The translations under genes and the position numbers were made by a program. Below, piece after piece: positions 1 to 8,540 of a DNA stretch of 64,000 nt. Source of the stretch: Propionibacterium cyclohexanicum (GTDB lineage: Bacteria; Actinomycetota; Actinomycetes; Propionibacteriales; Propionibacteriaceae); the NCBI RefSeq assembly GCF_900111365.1, contig NZ_FOGZ01000006.1, positions 54,633 to 118,632 on the forward strand, given 5' to 3'. Numbering within the stretch: position 1 is the stretch's first letter; the number at the start of each line of letters is the position of its first letter. The notes under the pieces were generated by a model, which was not told the origin of the DNA, did no database searches, and saw only the letters and a program-made list of their open reading frames with translations.

Positions 1-1338
1 GGACTTTTGGCCGGGGCGCGGCGACCAGCACGCCCACGCCGTGTCCGGGAACGCCGTCTTGGCCTGGTCCATGATCTGGGCACTGCGTGCGGTGATCCGC
101 CCCTCGCTGGTCGGGTCATCCACCAGCCGGCCCCCGTCCCCGCCGATCGGGGTGGCGGTCCCGCCGGGAGCGTTGGAGGAGCATCCGCTGCTGCTGCCCG
201 CGTCCGTGTCGCTGCCGGTCTGGCTGGTGGCGCCGTGGGCTGTGAGCCACTGGTCCGGGTCGATGGGCTCGCGCCCGCCGGGCCGGACCTCGAAGTGCAG
301 GTGGGGCCCGGTGGAACGGCCCGAGGAGCCGACGTCGCCGATGCGCTGCCCGGCGGTGACCTTCTGGCCGACCGTGACGTGGATGCCGGTCTTCCACATG
401 TGGATGTACCCGGTCGAGACCGGCTTGCCGTCTACCGTGTGATCGATGACGATATGCCCGCCCCACGCATCCGAGTAGTCGGCGACCGCCACGATGCCGT
501 CGGCGGCCGCGTAGATGGGGGTGCCGTCGGGGGCGGCGTAGTCGGTGCCCTCGTGCAGGCTCCGCTCGCCCGTGATCGGATGGGTCCGGTAGCCGAACGG
601 CGAGGTCAGCACCCAGCTGCCCTGCGGCAGCGGGAACACGACCCGCGGCGTCTCGGGGATCGCCGCGTTCGGCTTGTCGTCGCTGCTGGCCGCTGGCGTG
701 GTGAGCGTGTCGAGGATCGTCTTGGCCGTCGGCTCGTAGTTCTGGTAGCGGTCCGGATAGGCGGAGACTTCGACGGCCTGCGCGGCTTGGCCCTTGTCCA
801 TCGTCTGCCAGCCGGGGATGTCTAGGAGTCCGCGCGGCGAGGGATAGTTCGGGCCGGTGGGCCCGCCGAAGAACGCCCGCAACTGATACGCCGGGTCCAT
901 CAACTCTTTGACGCTGCCCCAGCCGGATTGGGGGCGCATCTGGAACAGGCCCAGCGAATCGTGGTCCCCGCCGTCCCCGTCGTTCGGGTAATTGGCGCTC
1001 TCGGGGTAGGTGCCGGTGTTCGACAGCATCCGCAGGGTCGATTCGGTCAGGGCGGCCATGAGCGCGATCTGCACCCCGTCACGCGTCACCCCCTGAATCT
1101 TCGAGCCCACCGCGATGATCGTCGCCGCATGGGTGAGCTGCGCCTTGTTGAGGGTGAAGGTGGAGCCGTCCCGAGTGGTCACGGTCAGGGAGCCGGGCAC
1201 GGGGCCGACGTTCAGACCACCCGGCGCGGTGCAGGCGGCGCCGGCCGCCGGGCTGGCCAGCAGGCCCACACCCACCAGCAGCAGGAACGGGCCGAGCAGG
1301 AGCAGCGCCAACGCGGCGAGAGCGAGCTTCTTCACCAT
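1..1338 (-). CDS. Bifunctional cell-wall hydrolase of a conjugation system (transglycosylase-like + M23 peptidase), 3' end outside window
   Basis: The reading frame is open from ATG at 1338 to the left window edge (446 codons), so the C-terminus is missing. The N-terminus (MVKKLALAALALLLLGPFLL) is a signal or anchor helix. Around residues 85-200 a lysozyme/transglycosylase-like region shows a TEST motif and a SLGLFQMRP motif. An M23 (LytM) zinc endopeptidase domain follows, with SLHEGTDY near residue 261 and HLHFEV near 345. A tail beginning after about residue 400 includes WACWSPRPG. Such proteins open peptidoglycan for the conjugation channel. The gene lies 12 bases behind the TcpC-like gene in the same leftward operon. 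Domain calls rest on motifs; the transfer role is inferred from context. Confidence 0.85.
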   Translation of the reverse strand, partial: MVKKLALAALALLLLGPFLLLVGVGLLASPAAGAACTAPGGLNVGPVPGSLTVTTRDGSTFTLNKAQLTHAATIIAVGSKIQGVTRDGVQIALMAALTESTLRMLSNTGTYPESANYPNDGDGGDHDSLGLFQMRPQSGWGSVKELMDPAYQLRAFFGGPTGPNYPSPRGLLDIPGWQTMDKGQAAQAVEVSAYPDRYQNYEPTAKTILDTLTTPAASSDDKPNAAIPETPRVVFPLPQGSWVLTSPFGYRTHPITGERSLHEGTDYAAPDGTPIYAAADGIVAVADYSDAWGGHIVIDHTVDGKPVSTGYIHMWKTGIHVTVGQKVTAGQRIGDVGSSGRSTGPHLHFEVRPGGREPIDPDQWLTAHGATSQTGSDTDAGSSSGCSSNAPGGTATPIGGDGGRLVDDPTSEGRITARSAQIMDQAKTAFPDTAWACWSPRPGQKS

Positions 1339-1350
1339 GACAGCCACCGG

Positions 1351-2028
1351 CTACTTCAGGGGATTGTCGAGCTGGGACAGGCGCAGCGCATGACACGAGC
1401 CGCCTGTCGGGCAGGCGAGGAACACGGTGAACGACACCGCGAAGTCCTCGCCCACCGGCCGGCCGTTCCACTCGCCGTTTCGGTGCCGGGTGCCGTGGAT
1501 GGTGACGGCCGTCGCCCCGGACGGTATCTGGCCCGGCTGGGCCTGGCGCACTGCCTCATGCCATGCTTCGGGCACATACGAGCGCGTGATCGTGAGGGAT
1601 TGGCGGGTGGCGTGCTTGCGCAGTTCGACCCACTGCTCGCGCGACGGCAGATACGCCGCCACATCCGAGGCAAGTCCGGCCTGCTCCATGCCGGTGGGAT
1701 CGCCGACCGCGAGAATCGAAGCGCTGTAGTCCAACGGGAACAGGCCGCTGGCGGTATCCCACGTGAACAAGGAGGTGGCGAGGTTGCGGGCGAACACGTC
1801 CGGGTCCCGCGACCCCTTCACGGCCGGCGGCCTCGCCACCGTTGGCGATGGACTCGCTGATGCAGATGGCCCAGGAGCAGGCGAGGCGGACGGCGGGGAC
1901 GAGGGTTGGCGCGTGGGCCCGGCGAGCAGGCCGTAGACGCCCACCCCGGCCAGCAGCGCGAGGACGAGGGCGGCGGCGATGAGCGCGTACAGGCGGACAT
2001 GGGAACGGGAATCAGGTGAAGTCTTCAT
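1351..2028 (-). CDS. TcpC-like conjugal transfer membrane protein
   Basis: This 225-residue protein has a short cytoplasmic N-terminus, one membrane helix (residues about 13-35, LYALIAAALVLALLAGVGVY), a Pro/Ser/Ala linker and a folded extracytoplasmic domain to the end. The layout matches the TcpC/VirB8-like scaffold proteins of Gram-positive conjugation systems, which sit in the membrane and hold the channel together. It lies directly upstream of the cell-wall hydrolase, the usual neighbour of such proteins. Similarity was judged from architecture and context rather than from a diagnostic motif, so the family name is probable, not certain. Confidence 0.6.
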   Translation of the reverse strand: MKTSPDSRSHVRLYALIAAALVLALLAGVGVYGLLAGPTRQPSSPPSASPAPGPSASASPSPTVARPPAVKGSRDPDVFARNLATSLFTWDTASGLFPLDYSASILAVGDPTGMEQAGLASDVAAYLPSREQWVELRKHATRQSLTITRSYVPEAWHEAVRQAQPGQIPSGATAVTIHGTRHRNGEWNGRPVGEDFAVSFTVFLACPTGGSCHALRLSQLDNPLK

Positions 2029-2061
2029 GCCCGGCAGGTACGCAGCGCGCCCCGCGAACGG

Positions 2062-3042
2062 TCAGAGCGCGTGGAGGCGGGGCTGCCCATCGCGCTGGTC
2101 GCGCAGTGCTCGGAGCTTGTGGGCTGCTGTGGCGGTGCCTTCGGCGGTGGCGTAGAACGCCTCGGCCTGCTCCTCGGTGAGTTCGCGGGCCAGCAGGTCG
2201 AAGTCGTAGCGCTCCCACCACTCGTACAGCTCGCCCCAGGTCAGGTTGAACGCCCGCACCGGATAACGCGCAGGCACAGCTTGCCGCCGCGCCGGGGCCT
2301 GCCGTTGTTTCTTCGGGTCGTCTTTGACCCGCGCCAGCGCCTCGTCGGCCAGCCGGTGCAATTGGGCGTCGCGATCCTGCCTGGCGGCATCCACCGCCGA
2401 CCGGATGGCTTGGTAGATGGGGTGCACCGGCGCGTCGGCCTCGATCTGGGCCAGGCCGTCGGCAGCCTGCTGCCTGATCTCGTCGGAGAGTGTGGGGTTG
2501 GCGGCGATCTCGCGTAGGTAGCCGACCTTCTCCAAGGTCTTGTAGGACGCTCCGCCGGGGATGGTCGCCGCGGCTTGTTCGCGGGCGTCGCCGTGTGCTT
2601 CCGACGGTGCCGGAAATTTTCCGGGACCGTCACTTCCCGGCTGATTGTCCGCGCTGAACCGGCTGGCGGTCTGCCGTCGGGAGGCGTCCTCGGCGAGCAA
2701 TTGCTTGATCTCCCTGTACAGGGCTTCGGCTTCCAGCGGGGTGAGTTCCTTGTGCAGCATGTTGTCGTCCTGCTCGGCCAATAAATGCGCGAGGCGGTCG
2801 CTGATGGCGGAGCGCACCCACACGTTCACCGTCTTCCACCCAAGAGCCCGCACTGCGGCGAGCCTGCGCGCCCCGCACACGAGGAGGCCGTCGGGGGTGA
2901 TGGTGATGGGCTGCAACAGGCCCTCGCGCTGGATCGAGGCGACGAGGGCGTTGAGGTCGCCCAGGTCGCGGCGGTGCCGCTGGCCCACGCGGATGGAGGC
3001 GACCGCCCGGTCCAGCTCGATATGCCCGCTCGCCGTGTTCAT
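2062..3042 (-). CDS. ParB/Srx-type nuclease-domain protein of the mobile element
   Basis: The N-terminal 110 residues form a ParB-like domain: ELDRAVASIRVGQRHRRDLGD, then SIQREGLLQPITITPDG and LVCGARRLAAVRALGW, the classic ParB box. The rest is a long, charged, mostly helical region without a clear second domain. I chose ATG 3042, which overlaps the upstream stop by one base (TGATG), over a long upstream extension that only reads through the neighbouring gene. At 326 residues it is longer than some single-domain ParB-like proteins. No ParA partner is visible, so a role in partition, replication control or regulation of the element cannot be decided from sequence. Confidence 0.75.
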   Translation of the reverse strand: MNTASGHIELDRAVASIRVGQRHRRDLGDLNALVASIQREGLLQPITITPDGLLVCGARRLAAVRALGWKTVNVWVRSAISDRLAHLLAEQDDNMLHKELTPLEAEALYREIKQLLAEDASRRQTASRFSADNQPGSDGPGKFPAPSEAHGDAREQAAATIPGGASYKTLEKVGYLREIAANPTLSDEIRQQAADGLAQIEADAPVHPIYQAIRSAVDAARQDRDAQLHRLADEALARVKDDPKKQRQAPARRQAVPARYPVRAFNLTWGELYEWWERYDFDLLARELTEEQAEAFYATAEGTATAAHKLRALRDQRDGQPRLHAL

Positions 3043-3896
3043 CACGCACCCCGCACGCCCGGACTGCCGGGTGCCGACAAGACGATGAGGGCGACGAGTT
3101 CGTCGTCGGCCAGCAGGTCGACCAGCCGCTCGCCCAACAGCAGACGCAGCAGGATGCCCTGGCCGCGCCCGGTGGCCGAATAGGCGGCGTCGGGGCTGCC
3201 GAGCAGGACGCGCAGCAGGCCCGTCCACGACACCGCCGGCACATCCAGCAATGCCCGTGCGTGCCGGTCGCGGCGCAGCGCCTCGTACGTGCTGGCGCGG
3301 GAGCCGAGGCGGGCCAGGGCGTCGCACACGTGCCCGATCGCCGTGGCCGCGGTGCCTTCGGGCCAGCTCAGCAGCGCGAACAGCGCCACCGCATCCTCGA
3401 CCACCGCCACGACCAGCCCGGTGTCCTCATGGTCTGGCTGTTCGTCGGCGTGCTGGTCGTGGACGTGGAAGGCGGGATGGTAGTCCGTCAGCAGGTTCTC
3501 GCGTTCGGAGAACCGCTCGGGATCATGGAACCGGGAGACCTGGGGGCGGCGGGCCTGGTGGGTGGAGCACAGGAGGCCTTGGGCGCGCTGCTCGGCGATG
3601 CAGGTGATGCGCACGGCGTGCGTGACCACCGCCCACGGATCATCGGCGGTGCGGGCGGCGCGGGTGCGCATCACGTCGAACGCGGCCCCGGCCGCCTCCC
3701 ACGCATCCAGCCCATGCTTATGGGCCAGGGCAGAGTATTTCTCGGCGGTGAACGTCATCAGCTCCGCGGCCACCGGGTCGCGCCGCCACGCGCCCGGGCC
3801 GGCCTGGTGCAGGCGGGTCAGGAGGGCGCGCAGGCCCTCGCCGGTACGGAAATCATCCTCGCCACTGGTGGCGGTGTGCTGGGGTGTGGGTCTCAT
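3042..3896 (-). CDS. Conserved hypothetical protein of the mobile element
   Basis: I do not recognise this 284-residue soluble protein. It is Ala/Leu/Arg rich and largely helical, with long runs such as LLRLLLGERLVDLLADDELVAL and no membrane helix. ATG 3896 follows an AGGAGG ribosome site nine bases upstream, which rules out the 26-codon extension that is also open. Its stop overlaps the ParB-like start, so the two are probably translated together. Position within the plasmid-like replication and transfer operon suggests a maintenance function, but nothing in the sequence names one. Confidence 0.65.
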   Translation of the reverse strand: MRPTPQHTATSGEDDFRTGEGLRALLTRLHQAGPGAWRRDPVAAELMTFTAEKYSALAHKHGLDAWEAAGAAFDVMRTRAARTADDPWAVVTHAVRITCIAEQRAQGLLCSTHQARRPQVSRFHDPERFSERENLLTDYHPAFHVHDQHADEQPDHEDTGLVVAVVEDAVALFALLSWPEGTAATAIGHVCDALARLGSRASTYEALRRDRHARALLDVPAVSWTGLLRVLLGSPDAAYSATGRGQGILLRLLLGERLVDLLADDELVALIVLSAPGSPGVRGA

Positions 3897-3980
3897 GGTG
3901 TATGTGCCTCCTGGGAGGCTGGTGCGCACCGGCTCCCTGGATGGGCGGGGCCAGACCGGTCGAAGCGTGTTCATGGGTCA

Positions 3981-4463
3981 TCACCGCATCCCCACCCCGG
4001 AACGGGTCGCGGCCGAAACCGAAGCCGCGCGGCGTCCGAACGCCGAGACCGGCGGCAGCTCACGCACCCGCCTCGACACCGCCTTCGCGCTGGCCGCGAG
4101 GCCGCGTCGGGTGCGGGTTCCGGCGGCCTGGTGCAAGCGGATGCCCGTCCATGCGATGCGGCCGGTGCCGCGCGAGAGCAGATCGGAGGCCCGCACCCAC
4201 TCGACCCCACGCGCCCGCGCCGAATCCACCTTCTCCTTGACAGTCTGGCGGGACGCATCCGTCTTGACCGCATCCGGCACCACGACGCTCTCAGCCGTCT
4301 CTTCTGCCGCGGCTACAGCGTTGCGAGTTTCGGCCTCTTGGACGGCCGTCGGCTCTGAGGCCAGCACAGTCGCGTGCGCGTCGAGACGGGTCTGCTCGTT
4401 TTCGACTCCATCGGGCGTCTCTCGCGTCTTGATGGGGTTCATCGCTGGTGTGTGCTTGTTCAT
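3981..4463 (-). CDS. Small basic hypothetical protein
   Basis: This 160-residue protein has an acidic, Ala-rich N-terminal half and a strongly basic C-terminal half with many Arg residues (for example GRIAWTGIRLHQAAGTRTRR). No known domain is visible. The start ATG overlaps the stop of the DUF2637 gene (ATGA) and is preceded by AGGAGA, good evidence that it is translated and coupled. The basic tail could bind nucleic acid; that is a guess from composition only. Confidence 0.6.
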   Translation of the reverse strand: MNKHTPAMNPIKTRETPDGVENEQTRLDAHATVLASEPTAVQEAETRNAVAAAEETAESVVVPDAVKTDASRQTVKEKVDSARARGVEWVRASDLLSRGTGRIAWTGIRLHQAAGTRTRRGLAASAKAVSRRVRELPPVSAFGRRAASVSAATRSGVGMR

Positions 4464-5263
4464 GGTTCATCTCCTGCCGTATCCGATTCGATTCCAGTAA
4501 TGGGGTGCGCGAGCGCGAACCAGCGGCCCACCGTCGAGGCATGCACGCCCAGATGCCGGGCGATCCGCTTGTTCGACCAACCAGACTCACGCAGCTCCTG
4601 CGCCCGCTCGCGCCGATCCGACGGCGACTCTCCGGCCAGTGAATCGCCGCCGGTGGACTCTTCAATAGGGGGCGCGTCGGTAGTCGGCTTCCTCTCGACG
4701 TTCTCCGTAAGCGACTCGATCTCGCTGAATGTCTGGCCGAGTTCCGGGATGTGCTCGACACTCGGGAGTTCTGGCGTTGTCTCGGCTGGTGCGGGACGCG
4801 GAGCCTCGTCCGGTGCCGAGACTTGATGGACGGCGATTCGCGGCGTCTCGGCGGGTTCGTCGGGTGTGCGGGTGAGGATGACCGTCAGATGGGTGATGGC
4901 CAGGAGCACGATGGGCGGGACGGCGGCGACCGCCGCGGCCAGAATGCTAGGCACGCTGGTGTCGGCGGAGACGATGGCGTGCACGGCGTTGGCGGTCACC
5001 GAGATCAAGGCCCCGCCGGCCAGGAGCATCCACGGATACCACGCGCGCTTCTGCCCGGCCAGGGCGACGACGGAGACGGTGGCGACCACGATGATCCCGT
5101 CCACGATCAGCGGCCACGCCCACGCCTGGCCTGACGCGATCCCGGAGCGGGCGGCGAGGTCGGCCAGTGCGGTGAAGGACAGCCAGAACGCGCCCAACGC
5201 GATCACACACGTCCCCGCCACAGCGGTCCTTGCCGCCCACCGGCGGCTTCTCATCCCAGTCAT
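4460..5263 (-). CDS. DUF2637 membrane protein with C-terminal helix-turn-helix
   Basis: Four hydrophobic segments fill residues about 12-130, the pattern of DUF2637 proteins found on actinobacterial plasmids and integrative elements (SpdA-type, linked to plasmid spread). A Pro/Glu-rich linker follows. The last 60 residues contain a resolvase-like helix-turn-helix: RRERAQELRESGWSNKRIARHLGV then HASTVGRWF. A DNA-binding head on a membrane protein could tether or regulate the element at the membrane (inference). ATG 5263 has AAGGAGG five bases upstream and overlaps the primase-polymerase stop by four bases. Confidence 0.8.
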   Translation of the reverse strand: MTGMRSRRWAARTAVAGTCVIALGAFWLSFTALADLAARSGIASGQAWAWPLIVDGIIVVATVSVVALAGQKRAWYPWMLLAGGALISVTANAVHAIVSADTSVPSILAAAVAAVPPIVLLAITHLTVILTRTPDEPAETPRIAVHQVSAPDEAPRPAPAETTPELPSVEHIPELGQTFSEIESLTENVERKPTTDAPPIEESTGGDSLAGESPSDRRERAQELRESGWSNKRIARHLGVHASTVGRWFALAHPITGIESDTAGDEP

Positions 5264-6168
5264 GGCAGCCTCCTTGCCGGTGAGGCGTGCTGAGGGTCAC
5301 GACGTGCAAAGGAGTCGGGCGATGAAGTGCTGCTGACGGGCGTGGGCTGGGTGGTGCGGTAGGCCGAGCGCACCGTCACCGCGACCTCCCGCTCCGAGAG
5401 CCCGACCGTCTGCGCGGGGTCACGCAAAGCGTCGAACGCTTCAACAGGCGGCAGCCCGTGTTCGGCGAGGCGGCAGGCGGCCCAGAACAGGCCCCGGTTC
5501 CGCTCGCCCTCCACCAGCGTGCCCACCCACGACACAATCCGATCCACCGCATCCGCCGAAGACAACACAGGCTGTCGGATGTGTGTCTGCTCGGCTGGCT
5601 TGGGGCCGAGGAAATTCCGCAGCCTTGTCGCGTCCACCGGCTGACTGTCGGCGTGCAGCTCGACCACCTCATACGCGCGCAGCACGCCGTTCACTGGGAC
5701 CGTCGAGGGTGGGGTGACGATATAGCCGCCGTCGCCACGGAAATCGATCCCGACCCGCGCCGCCTGCCACGACCGCTGCTCGACGACCTCGCTGGCCGGG
5801 TAGTAGAGGTGCATGCCGCCCGACGGGGTGCGCACCACCGCCAACGGCACCGGCAGCAGACCAGCCTCACGAGCACGACGCAGCGCCTCGAAGCCGTTGA
5901 CGCCGTGCACGTCGACATCCACCACCACGACACCGGATGTCTGTCCGGTGGGGATGGCGAGATTCGCTGTTGGCACCCGCCGCCACCATGACTCGATCGG
6001 TGCAGGGTTGGTGGTGGCGTCGAGGAAGCCGCGGCTACCCGGAAGCGGCCGCTTGCCGCCGGGCACGCACGCGAACACCGGCACACCAGCCCCGGCCAGC
6101 TGACGCGCGGCAGTAGCGGGATCGGACGAGAGGCTCCTGAATGCGAAGATGAGAAGGTGCGTGGCCAT
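5260..6168 (-). CDS. Bifunctional DNA primase/polymerase (prim-pol) of the element
   Basis: This 302-residue protein starts with a prim-pol domain: GVPVFACVPGGKRPL, the metal-binding GVVVVDVDVHG around residue 78, and TPSGGMHLYY. These match archaeo-eukaryotic primase-type N-terminal domains that replicate plasmids and integrative elements. The C-terminal half carries a short PriCT-like helical region (RNRGLFWAACRLAEHG). ATG 6168 overlaps the upstream stop by one base and is preceded by GGAGG, so the GTG three bases further up is less likely. No helicase domain follows, which makes it shorter than full primase-helicases. It probably initiates replication of the excised element or primes the transferred strand. 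Confidence 0.85.
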   Translation of the reverse strand: MATHLLIFAFRSLSSDPATAARQLAGAGVPVFACVPGGKRPLPGSRGFLDATTNPAPIESWWRRVPTANLAIPTGQTSGVVVVDVDVHGVNGFEALRRAREAGLLPVPLAVVRTPSGGMHLYYPASEVVEQRSWQAARVGIDFRGDGGYIVTPPSTVPVNGVLRAYEVVELHADSQPVDATRLRNFLGPKPAEQTHIRQPVLSSADAVDRIVSWVGTLVEGERNRGLFWAACRLAEHGLPPVEAFDALRDPAQTVGLSEREVAVTVRSAYRTTQPTPVSSTSSPDSFARRDPQHASPARRLP

Positions 6169-7259
6169 CACAGCCTCCGTCCCGCAGCAGCCGGCTCACC
6201 GGCTCCAACCCGCTCGCGCTCGACGGGAGGAGCTGGCGGCTTGCGTGACGCCGTTCGGCGTGGGCCATCCACTGTGGCGGCCTTGTCGAGTCCGGGTGGG
6301 GTGCCGTCGCCCACCTTCATGGTGTCGAGCCGGTCGAGGATGCCGAGCGCCGTCTTGCGCACGCGCTCGCCCGTCGCCTTGACGACCTCCACCGGGCTCG
6401 TGTCCTTGACGGAGGCGGCCCACCCGGACACGTAGGGCACGGTGTAGCCGCTGGTATCCATGCCGTGCGCCGCGCCCACCATCAAGGCCACCGACTCGGC
6501 CTCCACTTCCGCCACGCCACGATGCCGCACGGCGTCGGGATTATTGGGGCCGTACAGGAGCACATGCGCCAGCTCGTGCGCCAGCGTCTTGACCCGCGCC
6601 GCCTCAGGCATATCCGACCGCACCGAGACGGTCTTCGCCATGTAGTCGGTCAGCCCATTCGTCCCACCAATCGACGCCGCGTCGGGAACTTGCGTCAGCT
6701 CGAAGCCCGCCGCCTTCACTTGTGTGGCCAACCCGTCCCACAGCCCTTCCGGGGCCTGGCCTTCCAGCAGTGTCGGGGCGGGTGGTTCGGGGATCGGCGT
6801 GCCGTCGGTCTGGCTCACGTCCCACACGTAGGCGGGCTTGACGCCCACCATGCGCGAACGCTCCACCTCGCCCGCCTTGCGCTTCTCGCGCGGTGCCAGA
6901 CGCCGCCACGACATCGGGTCGGACGGGTTCGCGGAGGCGAAGCGGGCGGTGACCGGCGCATAGATCATGTAGCCCGCCTGGCCCCGGGCGACCTGGCGGC
7001 CCAGAGCCTGCCACTGCCGGTAGCCCGCCACCAAGGTCGGGTAGGGGTCGGGCACGCGGCCCTGCTCGAACGCCTGCTCGTGCTGGGCCCAGATCAGCAG
7101 CGTGTTGTTGAAACTGCGCGAACGGAACCTAGCCGCAAACGAGAGCGCCCGCGCCCAGTCATCGCCGGTCACCAGTCCTTCGACCGCGCCCGTCAGCTGC
7201 CCGTGCAGTTCCTCCAGCCGCGCCTCGCGCGCGGCCCGTGTCTCCTCTTTCGTCGCCAT
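6168..7259 (-). CDS. ArdC-type antirestriction protein (ssDNA-binding + zinc peptidase-like)
   Basis: The N-terminal 130 residues (WARALSFAARFRSRSFNNTLLIWAQ ... GYMIYAPVTARF, with a gap between the quoted parts) match the ArdC N-terminal single-strand-DNA-binding domain. The C-terminal half has a gluzincin-type motif, LAHELAHVLLYG, with a downstream glutamate in EVEAESVALM. ArdC proteins enter the recipient with transferred DNA and protect it from restriction. ATG 7259 has GGAGG upstream and heads the leftward operon that runs to the cell-wall hydrolase. Length (363 residues) fits the family. Its partner for avoiding restriction, the element's own methyltransferase, is broken in this copy. 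Confidence 0.85.
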   Translation of the reverse strand: MATKEETRAAREARLEELHGQLTGAVEGLVTGDDWARALSFAARFRSRSFNNTLLIWAQHEQAFEQGRVPDPYPTLVAGYRQWQALGRQVARGQAGYMIYAPVTARFASANPSDPMSWRRLAPREKRKAGEVERSRMVGVKPAYVWDVSQTDGTPIPEPPAPTLLEGQAPEGLWDGLATQVKAAGFELTQVPDAASIGGTNGLTDYMAKTVSVRSDMPEAARVKTLAHELAHVLLYGPNNPDAVRHRGVAEVEAESVALMVGAAHGMDTSGYTVPYVSGWAASVKDTSPVEVVKATGERVRKTALGILDRLDTMKVGDGTPPGLDKAATVDGPRRTASRKPPAPPVERERVGAGEPAAAGRRL

Positions 7260-7501
7260 GTGGGGACCTCCCTCCGGTCGGGGACCACCCCAGACAAGAG
7301 GGCGGTCATGCGACTGTGAGGTACGCCAGGCAATCCGAGAAGCAGAAGAAGGAGCAGACCAAGAAACAAGCGGCCGCACCCGCCACGGCAACCCGAACAA
7401 CCCAGCGAGAACTAACAGACATACCCGAAAACCAAGCGACACAGGAGACCAGACCGGGGAATGCCCCAGCACTGAGGAGATTGACTAGAGTTTCGGGTAA
7501 G
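7260..7501. promoter_or_regulatory. Likely promoter/leader region of the leftward transfer-replication operon
   Basis: This 242-base stretch lies between ardC and the AraC-type regulator. Reading the minus strand, it is pyrimidine-rich in its middle part and ends in the ardC ribosome site. An open frame runs through it into ardC, but its residues do not look coding. I could not pick out a confident promoter or oriT. It is the only gap of this size ahead of a long overlapping operon, so the main promoter is expected here. Confidence 0.35.
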
Positions 7502-8425
7502 TCACGCCAAGGCGTTGTGCGTGCGCCGGTACGTGCCGGGCGTCATGCCGACGTAGGCATGGAACGCGCGGATTGCGTAGCCCATGCTGTGCCAGCCGAC
7601 CTTCTCGATGGCGTTCTCGACCAGCAGGTTGGTCTCCCGCAACAGGCGGGCCAGCTCTTCGATCCTGAGCATCGTCAAGTAGGCTATCGGCGTCTTGCCG
7701 TAGGCGTCAGCGAACACATGCGAAAGCCAGGACTCTGACAGGTGGACACGGTCAGCCAGCTCTTTGACCGTCCAATGATGAGCGAGGTCGTTTCGCTCCA
7801 GCTCGGCGACCTGCATGGCCTCGGGTCGCAGCGGCGCGAACCGGCGATGCCGGGGCATGGTGGGCCGCAGCCGCTCTCGCTGAGACGGCGACAAGCGCAC
7901 CGGAGAGACCTTGACGAACGGCGTAATCACATCAGCGATAAGGAACCACATCGCCTGGACGCGGTTGAACCGCTTGATGCTATGGCCGGTGCCTGTCAGG
8001 CAGACCAGCTCGTCCAACCACGGCGCGATCCGGTCAAGCTGCTCAATGCCGATGCGGAGCAGTTGGACGGGTTCGAGATAGAGCTTTCCGGCCAGCTCCC
8101 GCGCGTCAAGCCGGTCAGACAGGAGACCGACATGCTCCCAGAACACCTGGCCGATCAGGTAGTCCGTGTCGATGCGAACGAGCGTGACAGTGCAGCGGTC
8201 CTCAGGCTCGACAGCGCACAGCGTGTTGGCACACAGCAGCAACGCATCCCCGACGGTGGCCGGCCGCTGGCCGAACTGAGAGCACACAATCGCCGAGCCA
8301 TCGCGAACCACGGCAAGCTGCACGCAATCAAAGGCCACCGGGCCGACCAGCGATTCCAGAATCGCCGTCGCTGCTTGCAACGGGCGGCTTGCCAGGCTTT
8401 CGCTGCTGTCCCATCGACTGGTCAT
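7502..8425 (-). CDS. AraC-family transcriptional regulator
   Basis: This 307-residue protein has an unfamiliar N-terminal ligand domain and a typical AraC double helix-turn-helix in the last 100 residues: WTVKELADRVHLSESWLSHVFADAYG, LRIEELARLLRETN and AIEKVGWHSMGYAIRAFHAYVG (each is a separate stretch). It is transcribed leftward toward the ardC operon, with about 240 bases between them, which makes regulation of transfer or excision plausible. The ligand is unknown. An alternative is that it belongs to the metal cassette to its right, but it has no metal-binding cysteine or histidine cluster. Confidence 0.85.
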   Translation of the reverse strand: MTSRWDSSESLASRPLQAATAILESLVGPVAFDCVQLAVVRDGSAIVCSQFGQRPATVGDALLLCANTLCAVEPEDRCTVTLVRIDTDYLIGQVFWEHVGLLSDRLDARELAGKLYLEPVQLLRIGIEQLDRIAPWLDELVCLTGTGHSIKRFNRVQAMWFLIADVITPFVKVSPVRLSPSQRERLRPTMPRHRRFAPLRPEAMQVAELERNDLAHHWTVKELADRVHLSESWLSHVFADAYGKTPIAYLTMLRIEELARLLRETNLLVENAIEKVGWHSMGYAIRAFHAYVGMTPGTYRRTHNALA

Positions 8426-8540
8426 CTCATCGCCACCTGTTCACGAAGTGCTTCTTCAGTGCCAGGTCAGACCGTTGCCCCGCACTCACTCGTCCAAGCT
8501 GGGGCTCGACGTATGGACGTCCTCGCCCAGGATCGCCAAT

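Noticed and set aside
7..825. 272-codon plus-strand frame at the left edge
   Set aside because: Opposite strand carries the M23 peptidase with clear motifs.
928..1860. 310-codon plus-strand frame
   Set aside because: Antisense to the hydrolase and TcpC-like genes, Arg/Gly/His-rich noise.
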